A stretch of DNA of 64,000 bases from Aspidiotus rigidus. Its lineage: Eukaryota; Arthropoda; Insecta; Hemiptera; Diaspididae. The notes under the pieces are model-generated. The model did no database searches. It worked only from the letters and a program-made list of their open reading frames with translations, and had not been told where the DNA came from. Positions within the stretch are counted from its first letter, which is position 1, and each line of letters starts with the position of its first letter. A program made the position numbers and the translations under genes. The DNA lies in contig JAVHKY010000023.1 of NCBI GenBank assembly GCA_035079385.1, positions 8,345,501 through 8,409,500 on the forward strand. The letters are read 5' to 3'. This document shows positions 46,401 through 60,359 of the stretch, piece after piece.

Positions 46401-48099
46401 GATAGCCATTTAACCAGAAAAATACACAAGCAATGGCGAAAACAATATTTGCTCGAGAACTGTTATGGTTTCGAAATTCGTTGTTATTATAAAGAACGCG
46501 TCTTCCACCCCGCCCCCTTCGCCCTCGCTCGCTCATTCTCTTTGTCATTTTTTTTATTTATTTTCTCTGTTTTCCGACACAATTCATTCGATACGTTTAA
46601 AGTATTGCTCGTCCTATCATTTGTTGAACGAGAGCTGACTTCATTACTTTCCGTTATCATTAAAAATTCGTATAGTTTTCGAACAAATTAATCATTTGCG
46701 GTAGTATTATACAATAATATATATACACAACATAATACAGCAGCACCTATCTTGTAATATGTGTGCGCGATCGATCACCCGAATTTTTGGCGGCGGTAAA
46801 AATGAGCAAATAAACGTTGCTTTGTTTTTTCGTTAGCCACGTGCTCTTTTGTCCGCTCTTGTCCTCCTTCGACCCGCGGCTGTTCGCCCGAACGCTCGAA
46901 AACGAACATCTGCTCTCGAATTCGAGCGAGTAAGTGCGTATTCGAATTTTCGAAATACTGTAGCTTGTATTTCGCATGTACCGTAGTGATACAAGAAAAT
47001 CGTACCGTAGAAAGAGATGTTAAGAACGCGATTATATTTGACCGTTCCGATTTCGATGACGAAAAATTCATTCGGCCTATAAATAGATAATGACGAAATC
47101 TTCTCGGTAGTCGAGAAATTTTCGCGTAAATTATGAAAGAGGGTGAGTCAGCTCGGGATAACCGAAATACTTCCGAAATGTTGCGAACGATCGATTAAAA
47201 TGGAACGGGATGTAGAGAAAGTTGGGTAAAAATTAAACTACCAAATTTTTAGGAAAAATCGATCCTGGAATGGTTTTAGATGGTTCTGTTCGACAAAACT
47301 CCAACGCCATAAGGAGGGAAATCCTTGAAGAAGGTCAGGGACCATTACATGTTCAAGTAGTGAGAGAGAAAACTGTGCAAAGAAATGGAATAAATTGAAT
47401 GATGTTTCAAAATTATTGCTTGAATTGTGCCTATAATTAATATTACGAGTCACTTTGAAAATCGCCGTCCTCCATAGTGGAATGGGTCTGGATTGCATTT
47501 GCATTAATTTTGTTTCCTACAACGCCGGTATCGACCCTGAAAAAATCTCCTCGGAAAAACCCCTCCTCATAGCAACAGCCGCTAGTTGCAATGCCCCAGA
47601 CACTTTCATCAGACACAACTTTGAGCTGGATTGCTGTTGGAGTCTCTTCTTCTTCTCTCTTCATGTATCTGTGATTGACCTTCTTTCTGCGTAGTGTGGT
47701 CTGTATATGAATGGCACACAATTGTTGAGTAGGCCATAAAGTGGCTCTGTATTTATCTATCCCATGTTATGTCCTTCAGCTTTTTCATGACCGTGGCTAC
47801 GTCGGAACTCGGCATTGTGGCAACCGCCGGGTACTCGGAAAAAGAGCTTCACGGACCCCAATCTCTTGAAATGAATCGACGAAGCTTGCCCACCACACGC
47901 CTTCACACCTCTTACTCAAATGAGGTGTGCTATAGTCCATCACCTCACCCTTGATTGCAATGCGAACACTTTGCCTGATAAAATTTCCTTAAATTCTCAT
48001 GAAGGTACTTGTCAAAGCAGCCATAGCCCTCAACCCCTGGGTCAGGTAAGACTTCTACTGACCACGGGCTCGATTCACCTACTCATCAAGATTGCCTTC
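43451..48099. other. anonymous DNA, no supported gene
   Basis: No recognised domain. The 188-codon frame at 46125-46691 (plus) is low-complexity, rich in serine and phenylalanine from pyrimidine tracts, and overlaps equally long frames on the other strand. A cluster of minus-strand frames at 47238-47721 lies just downstream of the LINE fragment and may be part of its decayed 3' region, but I cannot show this. Confidence 0.4.
44126..44300. repeat. ~54-bp tandem repeat, about three copies
   Basis: Units beginning near 44143, 44197 and 44251 share TACGGTAGAGAATAAAACAG and AGTGCACTACCGTCTTT. A partial unit (ACGGTCTCTGACTATGTG) precedes them. Each unit has CGGTAG and CTACCG, so units are also weakly self-complementary. 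Confidence 0.75.
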
Positions 48100-48109
48100 A
48101 ACTCACTGT

Positions 48110-48870
48110 GAGCAATTCTCGCTTTCCATCTCTCAAGTAAGAAGCGTGTGGCTTGACCCGCAAAGCCTCTTAGTCAGTCTTTTTGAACAATGCCGCTCTC
48201 TCCTGTGCATGAGATTGGTTGGTGGTGAACGTGCTAATCCATAAAGAGCCTCTGTCGAGACTGTGCGGCAAACACTGACACACCTTGGCGCAACACTTCG
48301 TTGAATCTTATCCATCTCTTTCTTTCCATAAGGAGAATGAACAAAGCGGTAGGTACTCGTCAAGCTTTCATTGGCTCTCCTAGTTTATTATTAAGTGGTT
48401 TAGGTAGGTTAGTGCCCTGTTCGCTTTTTCCGTTGCCATCAGAAAGTCGTACCTCAAGCTCAGCTTTGAATTAAGTCAGATGCTCTGATACCTCGTGGCC
48501 TTCTTGTTCGTCATTCCCACACCAGACAAAAAGCGGCTGGACAGAACATCCGACGGATCGTGAACAAAATGGCCATTGTCTTTCCTAGTTTTAGTCTGGC
48601 TTACTGGATTCAACTCGTCACTGCTTCTGTGGCCTGATTACCGCTAGAATCGTTTTGGCAGCACATACCACCAGCGTGTCATTCGCATAGCAGATGAGCT
48701 TAAGGCCTGGTGGCAGCTTCACCTTTGAAATCCGGTTAGATGCGACGCACCACAAGTGCGGTCCATGGACCGACCTGAGCGTTTTGTTGAACTAGCAGAC
48801 GTCTCTGCTTGTATTTCTAAGCAACTAAGATAGCTGTTGATCATCTGAAAGCAGAAGTCGTCATAAAGAC
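48110..48870 (-). pseudogene. non-LTR retrotransposon (R1-like LINE) reverse transcriptase fragment
   Basis: On the minus strand near 48700, LPPGLKLICYANDTLVV corresponds to the non-LTR catalytic box (family form: G-V-x-x-x-x-Y-A-D-D-T-L-V), here with Y-A-N-D, so one catalytic aspartate is lost. Further on, FKAELSLRYDFLMA and ANRALTYLNHLI recall the thumb region. Near 48300-48215, DKIQRSVAPRC, RTVSTEALYGLARSPPTNL matches the R1/I-type segment Q-R-x-x-x-x-R-x-x-x-x-x-R-T-V-S-x-E-A-x-x-x-L-A-G-x-x-P. Frameshifts and stops occur. The endonuclease, zinc knuckles and tail are not seen. The clade is a best guess from the R-T-V-S-T-E-A block. Confidence 0.75.
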
Positions 48871-50247
<1,377 letters not shown>

Positions 50248-50503
50248 CCTAAACTTATTTTTATATATCAAAATTGAAGATCGATTGAAATTTATAGATG
50301 TATGATTTCAAAGGGACAGTCTTCGTTCAGTGAGAACATCATCCACGTAGGGGCGCTATATATGGAAGTTTTGTCTCGAGTATTTTGTTATGATGCTCTA
50401 GGTATTTGAAATTTCTATTTGATGACTGTGCGGAACTTCCGTGAAGAATGAGGCCCTGGAAGTCGTTTACCCAATTTGCACAGTCCTGAAAGAATGCGGT
50501 TCA

Positions 50504-50907
50504 CCAATAGACCGATTCCCCGGTGACGTCACAGTGTTGATGACAGTGACCGATAGTGAGTCAAAGTACCCACATTTGTAATCGATATTACGATTATTGG
50601 GCCAATCATGATATCGATTTCCATAAGAATACACAGGGAACGACTCGATCACATACGGATATTCAAAAACAAGATGTTCCTAATGTATTAGAGATCTCTA
50701 ACTAGAATCTAGAAGTTCTCTGGAATTCAAATAATTATACAGCTTTGATTGCTAACGTACTTCTTGTTTTTGAATACTGGTGAATGATCGAAACGTTCCC
50801 TGTGTATTCTTATGGGATTCTAAAATGACTGTCCCAAAGCCAGCAGCAGAGAACAAGCATTCAATCAGAATTGAAGATGTTGACGTCACGGGGAATCGGT
50901 CTATTGG
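50504..50907. mobile_element. ~404-bp foldback MITE
   Basis: The ends are inverted copies: CCAATAGACCGATTCCCC plus GGTGACGTCA at 50504-50531 and the complement at 50881-50907 (one-base difference). A second, inner pair, CCATAAGAATACACAGGGAA near 50621 and its inverse near 50795-50816, continues the palindrome, as does ATTCAAAAACAAGA near 50661 with its inverse near 50762. There is no coding capacity and no obvious target duplication (flanks TTCA and CACG). Confidence 0.8.
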
Positions 50908-51383
50908 CACGATTAAAGAAAGATGATTTAAATTCACTATCTGTTTTCTGCCCAACAGAACAACTTAATGATAGAATGATTCACATCAAACCTGTACCTA
51001 TGGAACAAACAGCGTTCCAGATTGCTCCACAGTTTGTGATTCGGTCCAGACAGCGCTAGTATCGCACATTGGGAAAAGGGGAAAGTTACGCTCTACTAAT
51101 TCTGTTCCCTTCATTTTTCCTTAAATTGCTTTGATCCTAAGTCATTTTGACATTACGTTAACTAAACGCAATACCTGTGTATAACCACTCAGAAAAATGA
51201 TGAAGTTCCAAAAACTCCGAGATCGTATTTTTTCATACTAACATAAAGGGTGGTGCATGTGGGTTTATCATTCTAATTGGTTATTCTGCTGTGACGTGGA
51301 ATCTTGTATGTACCACCCTACAGGTTGGCATGGTACAGCTCAAACCCATAGTGGTTTTTGGAGAGGGTTGATAAGTTCATCAC
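50908..51383. other. anonymous DNA, no gene seen
   Basis: No frame or repeat that I can support between the foldback MITE and the CAGGGGT-ended MITE. Confidence 0.4.
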
Positions 51384-51534
51384 CAGGGGTACCCTGATCT
51401 CCTGAGTCAAATTAAAAAAAAATCCTCAAACTTTAATTTCTTATAGCCAAAAAAAGTGAAAAAAAAAATTCTTATGGGCCCTCCCTAAAACGATTACGAA
51501 AAATCATCTTTATGAAAATGGCGGCACCCCTGAT
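51384..51534. mobile_element. 151-bp hAT-like MITE with CAGGGGTRCC ends
   Basis: The left end is CAGGGGTACCCTGATC; the right-end complement is CAGGGGTGCCGCCATTTTC. The CAGGGGTG start is a common hAT terminus. The flanking 8-mers TTCATCAC and ATCATGAT do not match well, so the target duplication is not confirmed. Confidence 0.5.
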
Positions 51535-54500
51535 CATGATTGGTTTTTGACTGGCTATTAGCTTCCAAGTCTTTGAAACTAACAGCTTAAACTTTTCGCT
51601 AACTTTTTTGTTATCATTGGCTATTTAGTGAATGGCTTCTGCTGCCAAGAAAAATTGAAAAATATCGAAAAATACTGGGAAAAAACCTAAAAATATAGAA
51701 AAAAATTGAAAATGTTTAAAGAAAAGTCACCAAAAAAGACAAAATTAACTCTTATTCATTGACTACTGGCTGACTTTTAGCTGTTTCTTTTCTTGATTTC
51801 ATCGGCTTCTGGCTGTTTTAAAAGCCGACCAATGAATAGCTTCCAAAGTTTTCTTTTACCTTCATCTGCTTGAACTTATCACCCCTGCATTTGGCGCGAT
51901 CATCCGCAAAAAGCCAGCAGTTAAAATATTTCTACTTTGAACTAAGTATTGAAAAAATTAGCATCATACGATGAGAACATGACTCCCGTGAGTCTCAAAA
52001 CCAGGGATGTCAAGCATAAGTCATGATTGGTTTAAGCTTAATTCAAGTCATTGTCATGGTCGTTATTTTCAAAATCCAAGTCAGCTAATGAACTTCCTTA
52101 TGATCGGCTTTCAGCATGAAGTCAGCCACACTTCAGAGGCGGTAAATTACGTTCTAAAAAAAAACGAAAGCAAAATAGTATTAAGACAATTGGTATCACT
52201 GGTCAACGTTTGGTAGAGGTGATGAGCTGGTTCCCAAAAAAGCCATCATAGCAGCTTCGTTCGGATTTTTGTTGAGCAGGGATGTAAAACTTGGCTTTAG
52301 TGTCCAGGATTCCGTTCCAGAACTAAGTTTGAGCCTTAATGTTTGGCTTTTGGCTCTCCACTATTTTTTTTTTTTTTTTCAAAGAATCATGAATAGAACT
52401 GAGTTTTTTATTTCTCGTGGCTCTGGGTGTTCCCAGGCACTCGTATTCAAATTTATTAAATGACTATACCATAGCTCTTCAGGCTAACTATGAACTTAAG
52501 AGAGCACAAAAGCTCACTTCTCTTGAAGCCGCTCTGCTCCTTCTTTTTAGCTCACAGTTTGAATTCCGACTCCCAGAAATTTTTGGCTTTTTCATGCTTC
52601 TATAATAATTATACATCGTATTGCCGAGTTTCTCGAGTATATTTTTACGAATTTTGCGGAGAATTTCGTAAAAATACCTAGGTATCATAAATTTTTTTTA
52701 TTCTTGAGCCTTTCAAAGACCTCCAGGCCTGTTTAAGGTGCTAGCGTACCGTGTATAAGTTTTTGGGAATTCCTTATCAAATTTTGCCCAAGAACTGCGA
52801 AAAACTGGTAAATTTGTCCATTTGTTAATTTGAAACCAAATTTGGTGTTTTTCGGATATATCTAAGATTTTCACAGAATTTTTGAAATACACATTTCCAT
52901 TTTTTCAAAGGTTTCAACTTATAAGTTTGCTCTAATTGTATTGAATTTCATACGATTATATATTTTTTGACTTTTGCGTTCAGCTAAATTCGCGTTTCAT
53001 CCATCAGTGCAGTGACCCGGTCCAAATTTCACAACCGTTGTTAGTCGATATTATCGGTATCGACGTCAACTGACTTTTTGGATCACCTCAGCAGGGGTGA
53101 GCTGAATTTTGGGGACACCCTAGGCAAAATTCGTCGTAATAGCTTCCGAGTCAATAGTGTTTTCTACGTTTTCTTGACCTCGGAGTTTTTTTTATCATTT
53201 TTTTTCCTATTTTTTTTTGTTGTCTTTATTCTTCCTTTATATCTCCTGAAATTTTTCCGTAAAGTCTCATTATAATTCGATCAAAGAAAGTGGAATTAAG
53301 AAAGAAATACCTAGTAATGTTTCAATCGTATTGTGCATTTAGTCGGAACGTCCTGATTTTTTCGATCCTCTCCCATCCTCGTCCAGTTCCTTGATGCTCT
53401 TTTTTTCCAATTTTACAGGACTGTAGTGTATAAATTATTTCAGAACGCATTTGTATCATCCATTATTCTCATTGAGTATTTGTCCTTTCTTTAAATCTGA
53501 AGTGTTTTCTAACTCGGAGGACGATCTTTTTCATACCTCTTTTGCTTGAAATTGAATCTTCCTTACAATATATCTTTCAAAAATTCTTATACTTTGTACA
53601 CAAATCGAGTAGAAAATGGGTAAGCTACGATTGTAGAACGGACAACAATACATACAAAAAGTATCATGCTTACAGTTGGAGGGTACCGCGTAATCTCGTT
53701 TTGGCGTATCAAGGAAACGAGGAAATTTTTCGACAGTAATTAACTGTTCATTGTTGTGATAATTGCTCGGAAATATTGCAAAAGTTGACACCTCTTGGTG
53801 AAAATAATCCGCTCTAAGCTCCACCCACCTGTAGTAGTTTTGTGTTGTCAACTTTCGAGTAGTAAGAAATTATACTTCTCGTCATGTTCGTGTTAAATTT
53901 AGCTGAAAACTCGCCTTTTTTAAGAAATGAAATTGTTGAAAAATGTGATTTTAAAGAATCAGATTGGATATTTTGAGGAAATTTATCTTCCGTACGGAGT
54001 AGGTAAAATGTTGAGATTGTGATCTGAAATTGAACCTCCTAGCCGTCTGAAAACTTCTTCTAGTAGGTCTAATTATTTTTTCCGAAGTTTTAGACCCTAT
54101 TTTCATTTTTCTCGTCAGTTCCCTTTCCCTTTTCCTTCCCCTCTCTCAGTGTTTCTTTTTTTCTTGTCTTTTGAGTAATTTTTAAGGTCAGGAATGAATT
54201 ATGTGTAAAATTTTCACGAGAATATCGTGTCATTAATTTCAAAGTTCGGTAAAAACTAGTGGGTCCGAATTTTTACTTTCAATTCTTCTGTAGAAAAACG
54301 ATTTTGAAAATTAGTCTGTCGTTACGTGATTTTCAATATTGATTCCTATACTGCAACTGCTGGCTCGACCGACCTTTTCAGATTTGCATGATCGTGGACC
54401 ACGACAAATTTTAAGAGGAAAAAATTATAGAAATTTCGTGTCTTGTCTGCGATTTTCCTATCTTCATTTCTTTTTCTAATATTCTTTCGCGGGTCGCACA

Positions 54501-55380
54501 CGATGTCGTCGGTCGCAGGTCATTTGGACCGCTGCTGTATTGTGATTGACTAAAGGGTAAGCAAAATTCTTCTTTTTGTACAGTGTAGATACCGCCCATG
54601 ATACCGCGCCTAACAATAGCGGACATTACAAGCAAACTGGGCGGTTCTGGTGTAGAGAGAGAGAAAAAAAGACTAATTTCGAGTAAATTAGAAAATAGTG
54701 AAATATCGAGCAAATGAGCTTTTTTCGCGGTAAATTTGATACATTCTACTGTATCTAACGAGTAACACAGCTTTTCTGATGGACCTATTCTATTTTCAAA
54801 ATCTGATTTCGTCATGCAAGGTAGTAGGAGCCTTTGATTAGTCTTACTAATATGACTGTGCATAATGAACTTGAAATCAGTATTATTTCATCCTGTTGGT
54901 TGGTGCTCAATGTCGTTTCGAACTATCGCACATGAGATCGAAGAAAATCAATTTACTTGCGCTTGAAAATCAAGAAAAGAATAGTGCGAGGTAAATATTT
55001 GTAATGAGGAAGACTTGAAAAATTTTCGACACACGCACGATAGGGAAATTTTTTTCTACAACTAAAAATGCATTGTCCTATTTTCCATGTCGATTTTTTG
55101 GTGAGGACAGTCTGAGCCTAATTGTTTTACATAGATTTAATGATTGGGAAGAAATGTAAACTTTAGGTCTATCGAAGCTCATGAAGTCATGAACGAGGCT
55201 ATGAACGTACTAAATGAATTCCTGTCCACCTATACAAGATGCAACGAAGGCATTTGGCTGGAAGAATATAATACATGATACAGACGAAAAGCTTCAAAAT
55301 AAAATTGTAAAATCAGCGCATCATGGAGCTTATAAGTCCCATCATTATGAAAGCAAGATGAACTTTTTGTAGGGTCAATT
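51535..55380. other. anonymous AT-rich DNA, no gene seen
   Basis: Frames up to 150 codons (54411-54863 minus) show no recognised domain and overlap others. Short T runs and A-rich patches (51655-51725, 52360-52380) are the only other structure noticed. Confidence 0.45.
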
Positions 55381-56340
55381 CCGTTGAACCATGTCGACCA
55401 AAAATCGACCATAACTGACTGCAAATCGACGTAAAATCGAGTCATCCGTTTTAACCCGAGTTCTGCAATCGACGTAGAAATAAAGTCGATCGCATGAGTG
55501 AACAGAATTTAATGAACTTCGATTTGGAGGGATTCTTGTACACCCTCGAAAATGAATTATAAAATTTTGCTCGTCCTGAAATTTCGAATGTATAGTGTTA
55601 TGCCTACGTACTTTGAATTGACGTCAAAATGTAGTCGATTTAAAGTCATGGATATGAGGTCGTTTTGTGGCTCAACCGTTGACCGGGAGCTCACTTCTCA
55701 AAAATATAGTTTTTTAATACCTCCTCAAGTAACTGAGAATACGCAACTTACATGCGAGTAGTAAAATTACAGAAACAAACAGGTCGATATGGAATCAAAA
55801 ACAACATTGTCGACATCATTAAACGGAATTCAAATTTTTTGTCGACTGAAAATCGACGTCGATTTCGAGTCGACTTTTTCGAATTTTTTAGCGACCAGAA
55901 AAGTCGACTCAATTTGGACGTCGACAATAAGTCGATGTACAGTCGGTCAACATTACGGCCTAATTAAATCGGCTCAAAATCGACTTTGATTTTAAGTCGA
56001 TTCCAAGTCAACAATGAAAATATTGTAGTCGACCTAAAATCGACCATTCGTTGCCGTGGATATCGGGTGCACGACTTACTCACATTTCACTCATATTAAG
56101 ATCATATTTTTGGTAGCCTAAGAATCGACGTCGAAATGCGATCAACAAGTGGATAAAATGTTTCCTCAGCCAACGATATTTCTACTTCGAATCGACGTCA
56201 TTATGCAGTCGATTTACCTTTAAAATCGAGTGTATTTTTATGGATATTGGTAAAGATGTCGATTTTATGTAGAATATTAGTCCGACTCTGAGTCAACATT
56301 GCCTATGACTCGAAATCGACGGTCAACATGGTTCAACGGG
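55381..56340 (-). mobile_element. TCGA-saturated non-autonomous element, copy 2 (complete-looking)
   Basis: Both ends carry the inverted sequence CCGTTGAACCATGT(C/T)GACC (55381-55399, inverted at 56322-56340), so this copy looks complete at about 960 bp. The interior matches copy 1 in reverse order, lacks the 161-bp insert, and contains dozens of TCGA words within GTCGAC, ATCGAC and GTCGAT. Several 60-70-codon frames are by-products. No transposase is encoded. The superfamily is unknown. Confidence 0.75.
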
Positions 56341-57214
56341 ATTTTGGGGACAGGTCAATTCGCCGCGAAATCTATTTATCTCACCGCTCTCTTCTCGCCA
56401 CAAGATGGAAGAAGGTGAAAATTCTCCAAAATATGAAATGATGATAATAGGAAAATGGCTGGGTTAAGAGCAAACGAGGTGCTGACTCGGAGGAGGAGAT
56501 GATGTCATCCTGGGGATCTAGAAATTAGAAAAATCATGAGTGAATAGCAGATGTGGAGATACGTAACCCTGAAGTTGAGATATCTTTAAGGGGGAAACTT
56601 GAGAACAGGGTGGGGTAGAATTATAAGAAACGAGTTAGCTTCATGAATTTGAGGCAAACATATTTGTTTTCGACGTTAGAGAGATCTTCAAGACGTGGAT
56701 CGACGTACTCTTGCAAACCATCTATCGCCGAGGGTACATGAGCCATAGCTGTACATAGTTTTGCGTAACATTTGTGTAGAAATTCAGGTGAACTGGAGAA
56801 CTAAATGCTCATTTCCAGGCGGGGAGTTTATGTAAGCGAAATGCGTCGGGTTACTCCTGCGGCGAGGCGTCCGTGGCGAAATGATTATTTGTAAATGAGC
56901 AGAATCGCTCATTAGACTCAGTTTATAAATAGAGTCTGAATGATGTGGAAGTTATGTAGCTATGTTTGTTGCTGACTTTTTGTTGAACTTTTCTGGGAAA
57001 ACTGTAGAAGAAGTTTCGAATTTCGCAAATTTAGGTACCTTTCGGCGGCACAAAAATGGTCGTCTTCGTTACAGGAGGTATATCCTGATACGTAGCTGGA
57101 CATCATTCTAATAATGATTAGTTCCAAGATTTACCTATCATATATCCTGTTGAAGAAGATCAGGTAGATTAGTTGTACCGTGCAGCTGGTATCTATTGAC
57201 GTGTCGCAGGTATC
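56341..57214. other. anonymous DNA, no gene seen
   Basis: Unique-looking sequence without a supported frame. Confidence 0.4.
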
Positions 57215-57505
57215 GCGCAGGCTTAAAAACCAAGTTTATTTTGAAACAAGTTGTGCACTACATAATTGTCACGCGCTGTAGCGACGTAACAGTGCACTTA
57301 CGGGGAAAATGTGTAGAGAGCTTTTTCTCGGGAAATTTGACGAAGAACAATTTTTGTTCGAAGGTTTTTCCTCTGAAATCATTTCCTTACAAGTTGGGGC
57401 TTGAAAACAAAAAAATCATTCCTTCCACTCAAATTGTTGAGGAAACTTGAGGAAAGACGCAGAAGAGGGTTCCTAACAATTTTACCGAGTTTCGCTTATG
57501 TACAG
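57215..57505. mobile_element. foldback family FB1, single-arm fragment
   Basis: Reads as one FB1 arm from centre to end: AAGTTGTGCACTACATAATT, GTCACGCGCTGTAGCGACGT, then GAAGAACAATTTTTGTTCG, CTCAAATTGTTGAGGAAACT and the terminus ATTTTACCGAGTTTCGCTT. The opposite arm is missing, so it is a half element or solo remnant. Confidence 0.65.
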
Positions 57506-58039
57506 ACTTTTTGAGCTCTTGCCTCGGTAAGTCAAAAGCTCTTATATGCATCCGGTAAAAAAAAAAACCTTATCGAAAAGTGTTCGTGATGTCACTGAAG
57601 ATTTGCATTCTCTCTTACTCGAGATTTTGTTTTTGTCAAACATTTTTCAAATTTTCATACCGTCTTGGAGGAAAATTTCTTCTTCTCGATACCACAATAA
57701 TGGTAATATACCTTCTGCATCTATTCTTCGACCATACTTGATCATAATAATCATGTTTATTTCTTCATATTATTATGTATTGTGATTGTTGCGTTATTTT
57801 GGTTATATCTCATTGACGCAACGCAATGCTGGGATCCTTTGTATGATTATTTGTGGGTATAACTTCCGAATTTCAGATCTTGACAGGAAAAAAGGAACCA
57901 TACTTCTTTGGCCCAAATCTGAATGGAATAAGAAGATGCGAATCTGTTGGTTTTCAGATCTGAACGTCATAAAAAAGTCTAGATCTTTTCAGCTCTCTAA
58001 ATCTCAGGAAAAAAGGCTTCAGATCTTTTCAGGTTCTCC
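57506..58039. other. anonymous DNA, no gene seen
   Basis: No recognised frame. AGATCT-containing phrases (TCAGATCT) recur at about 57870-58025 without forming a regular array. Confidence 0.4.
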
Positions 58040-58200
58040 TCATGTCATGAAATATTCTGAATCTCCCTCCCATCATCGTGTATAGTTCGAGAGTCAAGAT
58101 TTTTTTCAAGAGTCATAACTTAACCTAAATTAGGTTGTTGACATTATCATAATCGGACGCACTCGCGTTCGCAGAAGTCTTCTGAAAATGCTCGCCACTT
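58040..58200 (-). mobile_element. fragment of the HINE-like family (5' part)
   Basis: One minisatellite unit (CATCGTGTATAGTTCGAGAG, TCAAGATTTTTTTCAAGAG) is followed by TAACCTAAATTAGG and CGGACGCACTCGCGTTCGC. These correspond to the GTTAGTAACCTAAGG and ACGTCCGCG blocks at the 5' side of copy A, in reverse orientation. The termini are not preserved. Confidence 0.5.
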
Positions 58201-58329
58201 TTATCAAGATAGATGTTGGAGGTGTGCTAGTGTAAAAATTATTCTGTAGTTGGCCTTCAAACATAGACAGTCTGGGAAAAGTAATTTAAAACCATATTTT
58301 TCTACTGTTCAACGTCTCTAGGCTTTTGT

Positions 58330-58960
58330 TCTCCGTTCAGTCGCATGCCTCAATATAGGTCCTCAAAATTCGCCCACATTTTTCTTCTAACCAGACGTGC
58401 TCGTTTGTTCTCGATTGCGCCACAAAGCAGACGTAAAGTTGCACAATCATCGGCAACTTTACGATAATTCGATGCCGCGCGGTGTAAGTGTAACGAGTGA
58501 CGCGTATCCAAAGGCCCGGCAATTCGCAACAATTTACAGCATTTCGGGCGCGTAAAATGACGCACCTCTCGGCGGTGAGGCTTTCGGTCGGAAAAAGCGA
58601 TTTCGAGTTAAGTGTACGTCGTAGGCTCGCGTACTCTCCGCGGTGGTGCACACATTTTTGTGGAAACGTGCGTTAGTCGTTACCCTTTTTCGGCTTTCGT
58701 TTTTCCGGAACGTCAGAGCTTGAACTTGATCTTATTTTATCACTCGTCTATTTCGTCGTCATCAACCTCGCCTCAACCGCCGACTATGTCTCCGTCCCAC
58801 CGAACGCCTTTCGTATTCGGCGAACGCAGCCATGTTTAACGTATCCGTCTGAATGATAGTACTAGTGTGTGCACACGCATTTTACTATTACTCGCTGCAT
58901 CAGCATCAACATCGTCGAGTCGAGACCATGTACCATCTTAACCGGAAAACAATTTTCACG
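58330..58960. other. CpG-enriched interval, no supported exon
   Basis: Higher CpG density than its surroundings (for example GATGCCGCGCGG, TCGCGTACTCTCCGCGG). Overlapping frames on both strands show no domain. It might be a regulatory or first-exon region of a host gene, but nothing in the sequence decides this. Confidence 0.25.
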
Positions 58961-60359
58961 CCCTTCGAATTTACACCGTGTTTTGAGGGTCGCGCCGTAA
59001 TATAGGAAATTAAATTTTTAAATACTCATTTCCTTCGGTCGCGAGCCTTCGAGGGATTTTCTGGAATTACAATTTTTATTTTTCTCGCAAATAAATTATT
59101 TTTATCGAAATTGAAATTTACGGATAGTTAGGTGGGTACGTTTTTGAAGTGAGAGTGAAGTTTCGGTCCGCTCAAATGACTTCAGCACGTTCGCCGCTCA
59201 ATAGGTACCCAAATCGACAAGTTTATTTGACGTCTAGCTCTCAAGGTCAAATTAGTTCGGAGAAGAATCAATTTGTGGAACTAATTACTAGTCAATTCTT
59301 TCAGAAGATAAGTGATTTTGTCACGCTAAAATTTTCCTCTCTCACGAAACGCCACCACTGTTTCCGAAGGGTTGGAAAAGAAAATCTTACGCTAAGTTTT
59401 TTCTTTTCATATAATTTTTCCCATATTATAAATTTTATCACGCATGATGGGAAACGTCGCAGAATGAAGTAACCATCATTGGGCAGGCCGATTGTACAAG
59501 TTAAGATACCAAAAAAATACAGCACAAAGATGAACGATCATTAATCTAGTACACTTATAGGCAGTGGCAGACTAACCCGCCAAGCAAAGCAAAATTCAGC
59601 GCCCCTTCTCCTCCTCCTCCTCCTCTGATTAAATTTTTGTCAGTATTTAAATGTCAGTCCATAACAGTTTTTTTTTCTGCTATCCCAACTTTTCTACAAA
59701 ATTTTGCGCCCAAATATGGCTCTGCATATTACTTGATAAACGAATTAGAGTACGTTGTCGTTGGCATTTATAGGAGAATTTTGCATCTTGTTTTAAAAAT
59801 AATATATTTCTGCTTAAGCCTGTTCCTGTCGTAGCCTTTTGAAACTTCGTGAATGAAGCGAATAAAAGCTTTGTCCAAGTCATACTGGCGGTCGATTGAG
59901 TGTCTAGCGAATACGCGGAGTTGTCCAGGCCTCTCTTCAGGTAGGTGTGAAGATGGTCTTCAAACCTCGTCCAGTTTAGTCCACATAATTAAGCAGCGCA
60001 CTCTCCGCAATAATTAACGTAGATACCACATTTTTCGTTTCGCCTTTGTTCATCTTTTACGCAAGAAAAGTGACGTAGGGTGTTAATGGTGTAGAATGTG
60101 ATCGTGAAAAATTGATTTAGTTAGGTTAGGTTCTGAATTTTCAACTGGTTTTGAGCCAATTTTTGGACAACACTGCTCAGAATCGACCTTAAATGTCCAG
60201 TCGACGTGATTTTTTGGGCTCGGCCTACAGAAACTAATTGAGATATTAATTCGATCCATATATCAGTCAATAAGTGGGAGAGAAAATTCTTAGGTCCAGT
60301 AGATAAAGTCAAAACGTAGTCTAAAGACTTACGTGACAGTTTGGTGAATCCTATTATGT
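58961..60359. other. anonymous DNA, no gene seen
   Basis: AT-rich sequence. A (CTC)n patch lies near 59608-59622, and two tandem TTAGG units near 60119-60130 are too few to call a telomeric tract. Confidence 0.4.

Noticed and set aside
46125..46691. 188-codon frame
   Set aside because: Composition is driven by pyrimidine runs; long frames also exist on the other strand, and no domain is recognisable.
47238..47721. Minus-strand frames downstream of the LINE fragment as a possible C-terminal domain
   Set aside because: I could not match them to any LINE C-terminal motif such as the C-C-H-C zinc finger, so they were not included in the LINE call.
60119..60131. TTAGG repeats resembling insect telomere
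   Set aside because: Only about two units; also seen singly near 1530 and 58130. Too short to be an interstitial telomere tract.
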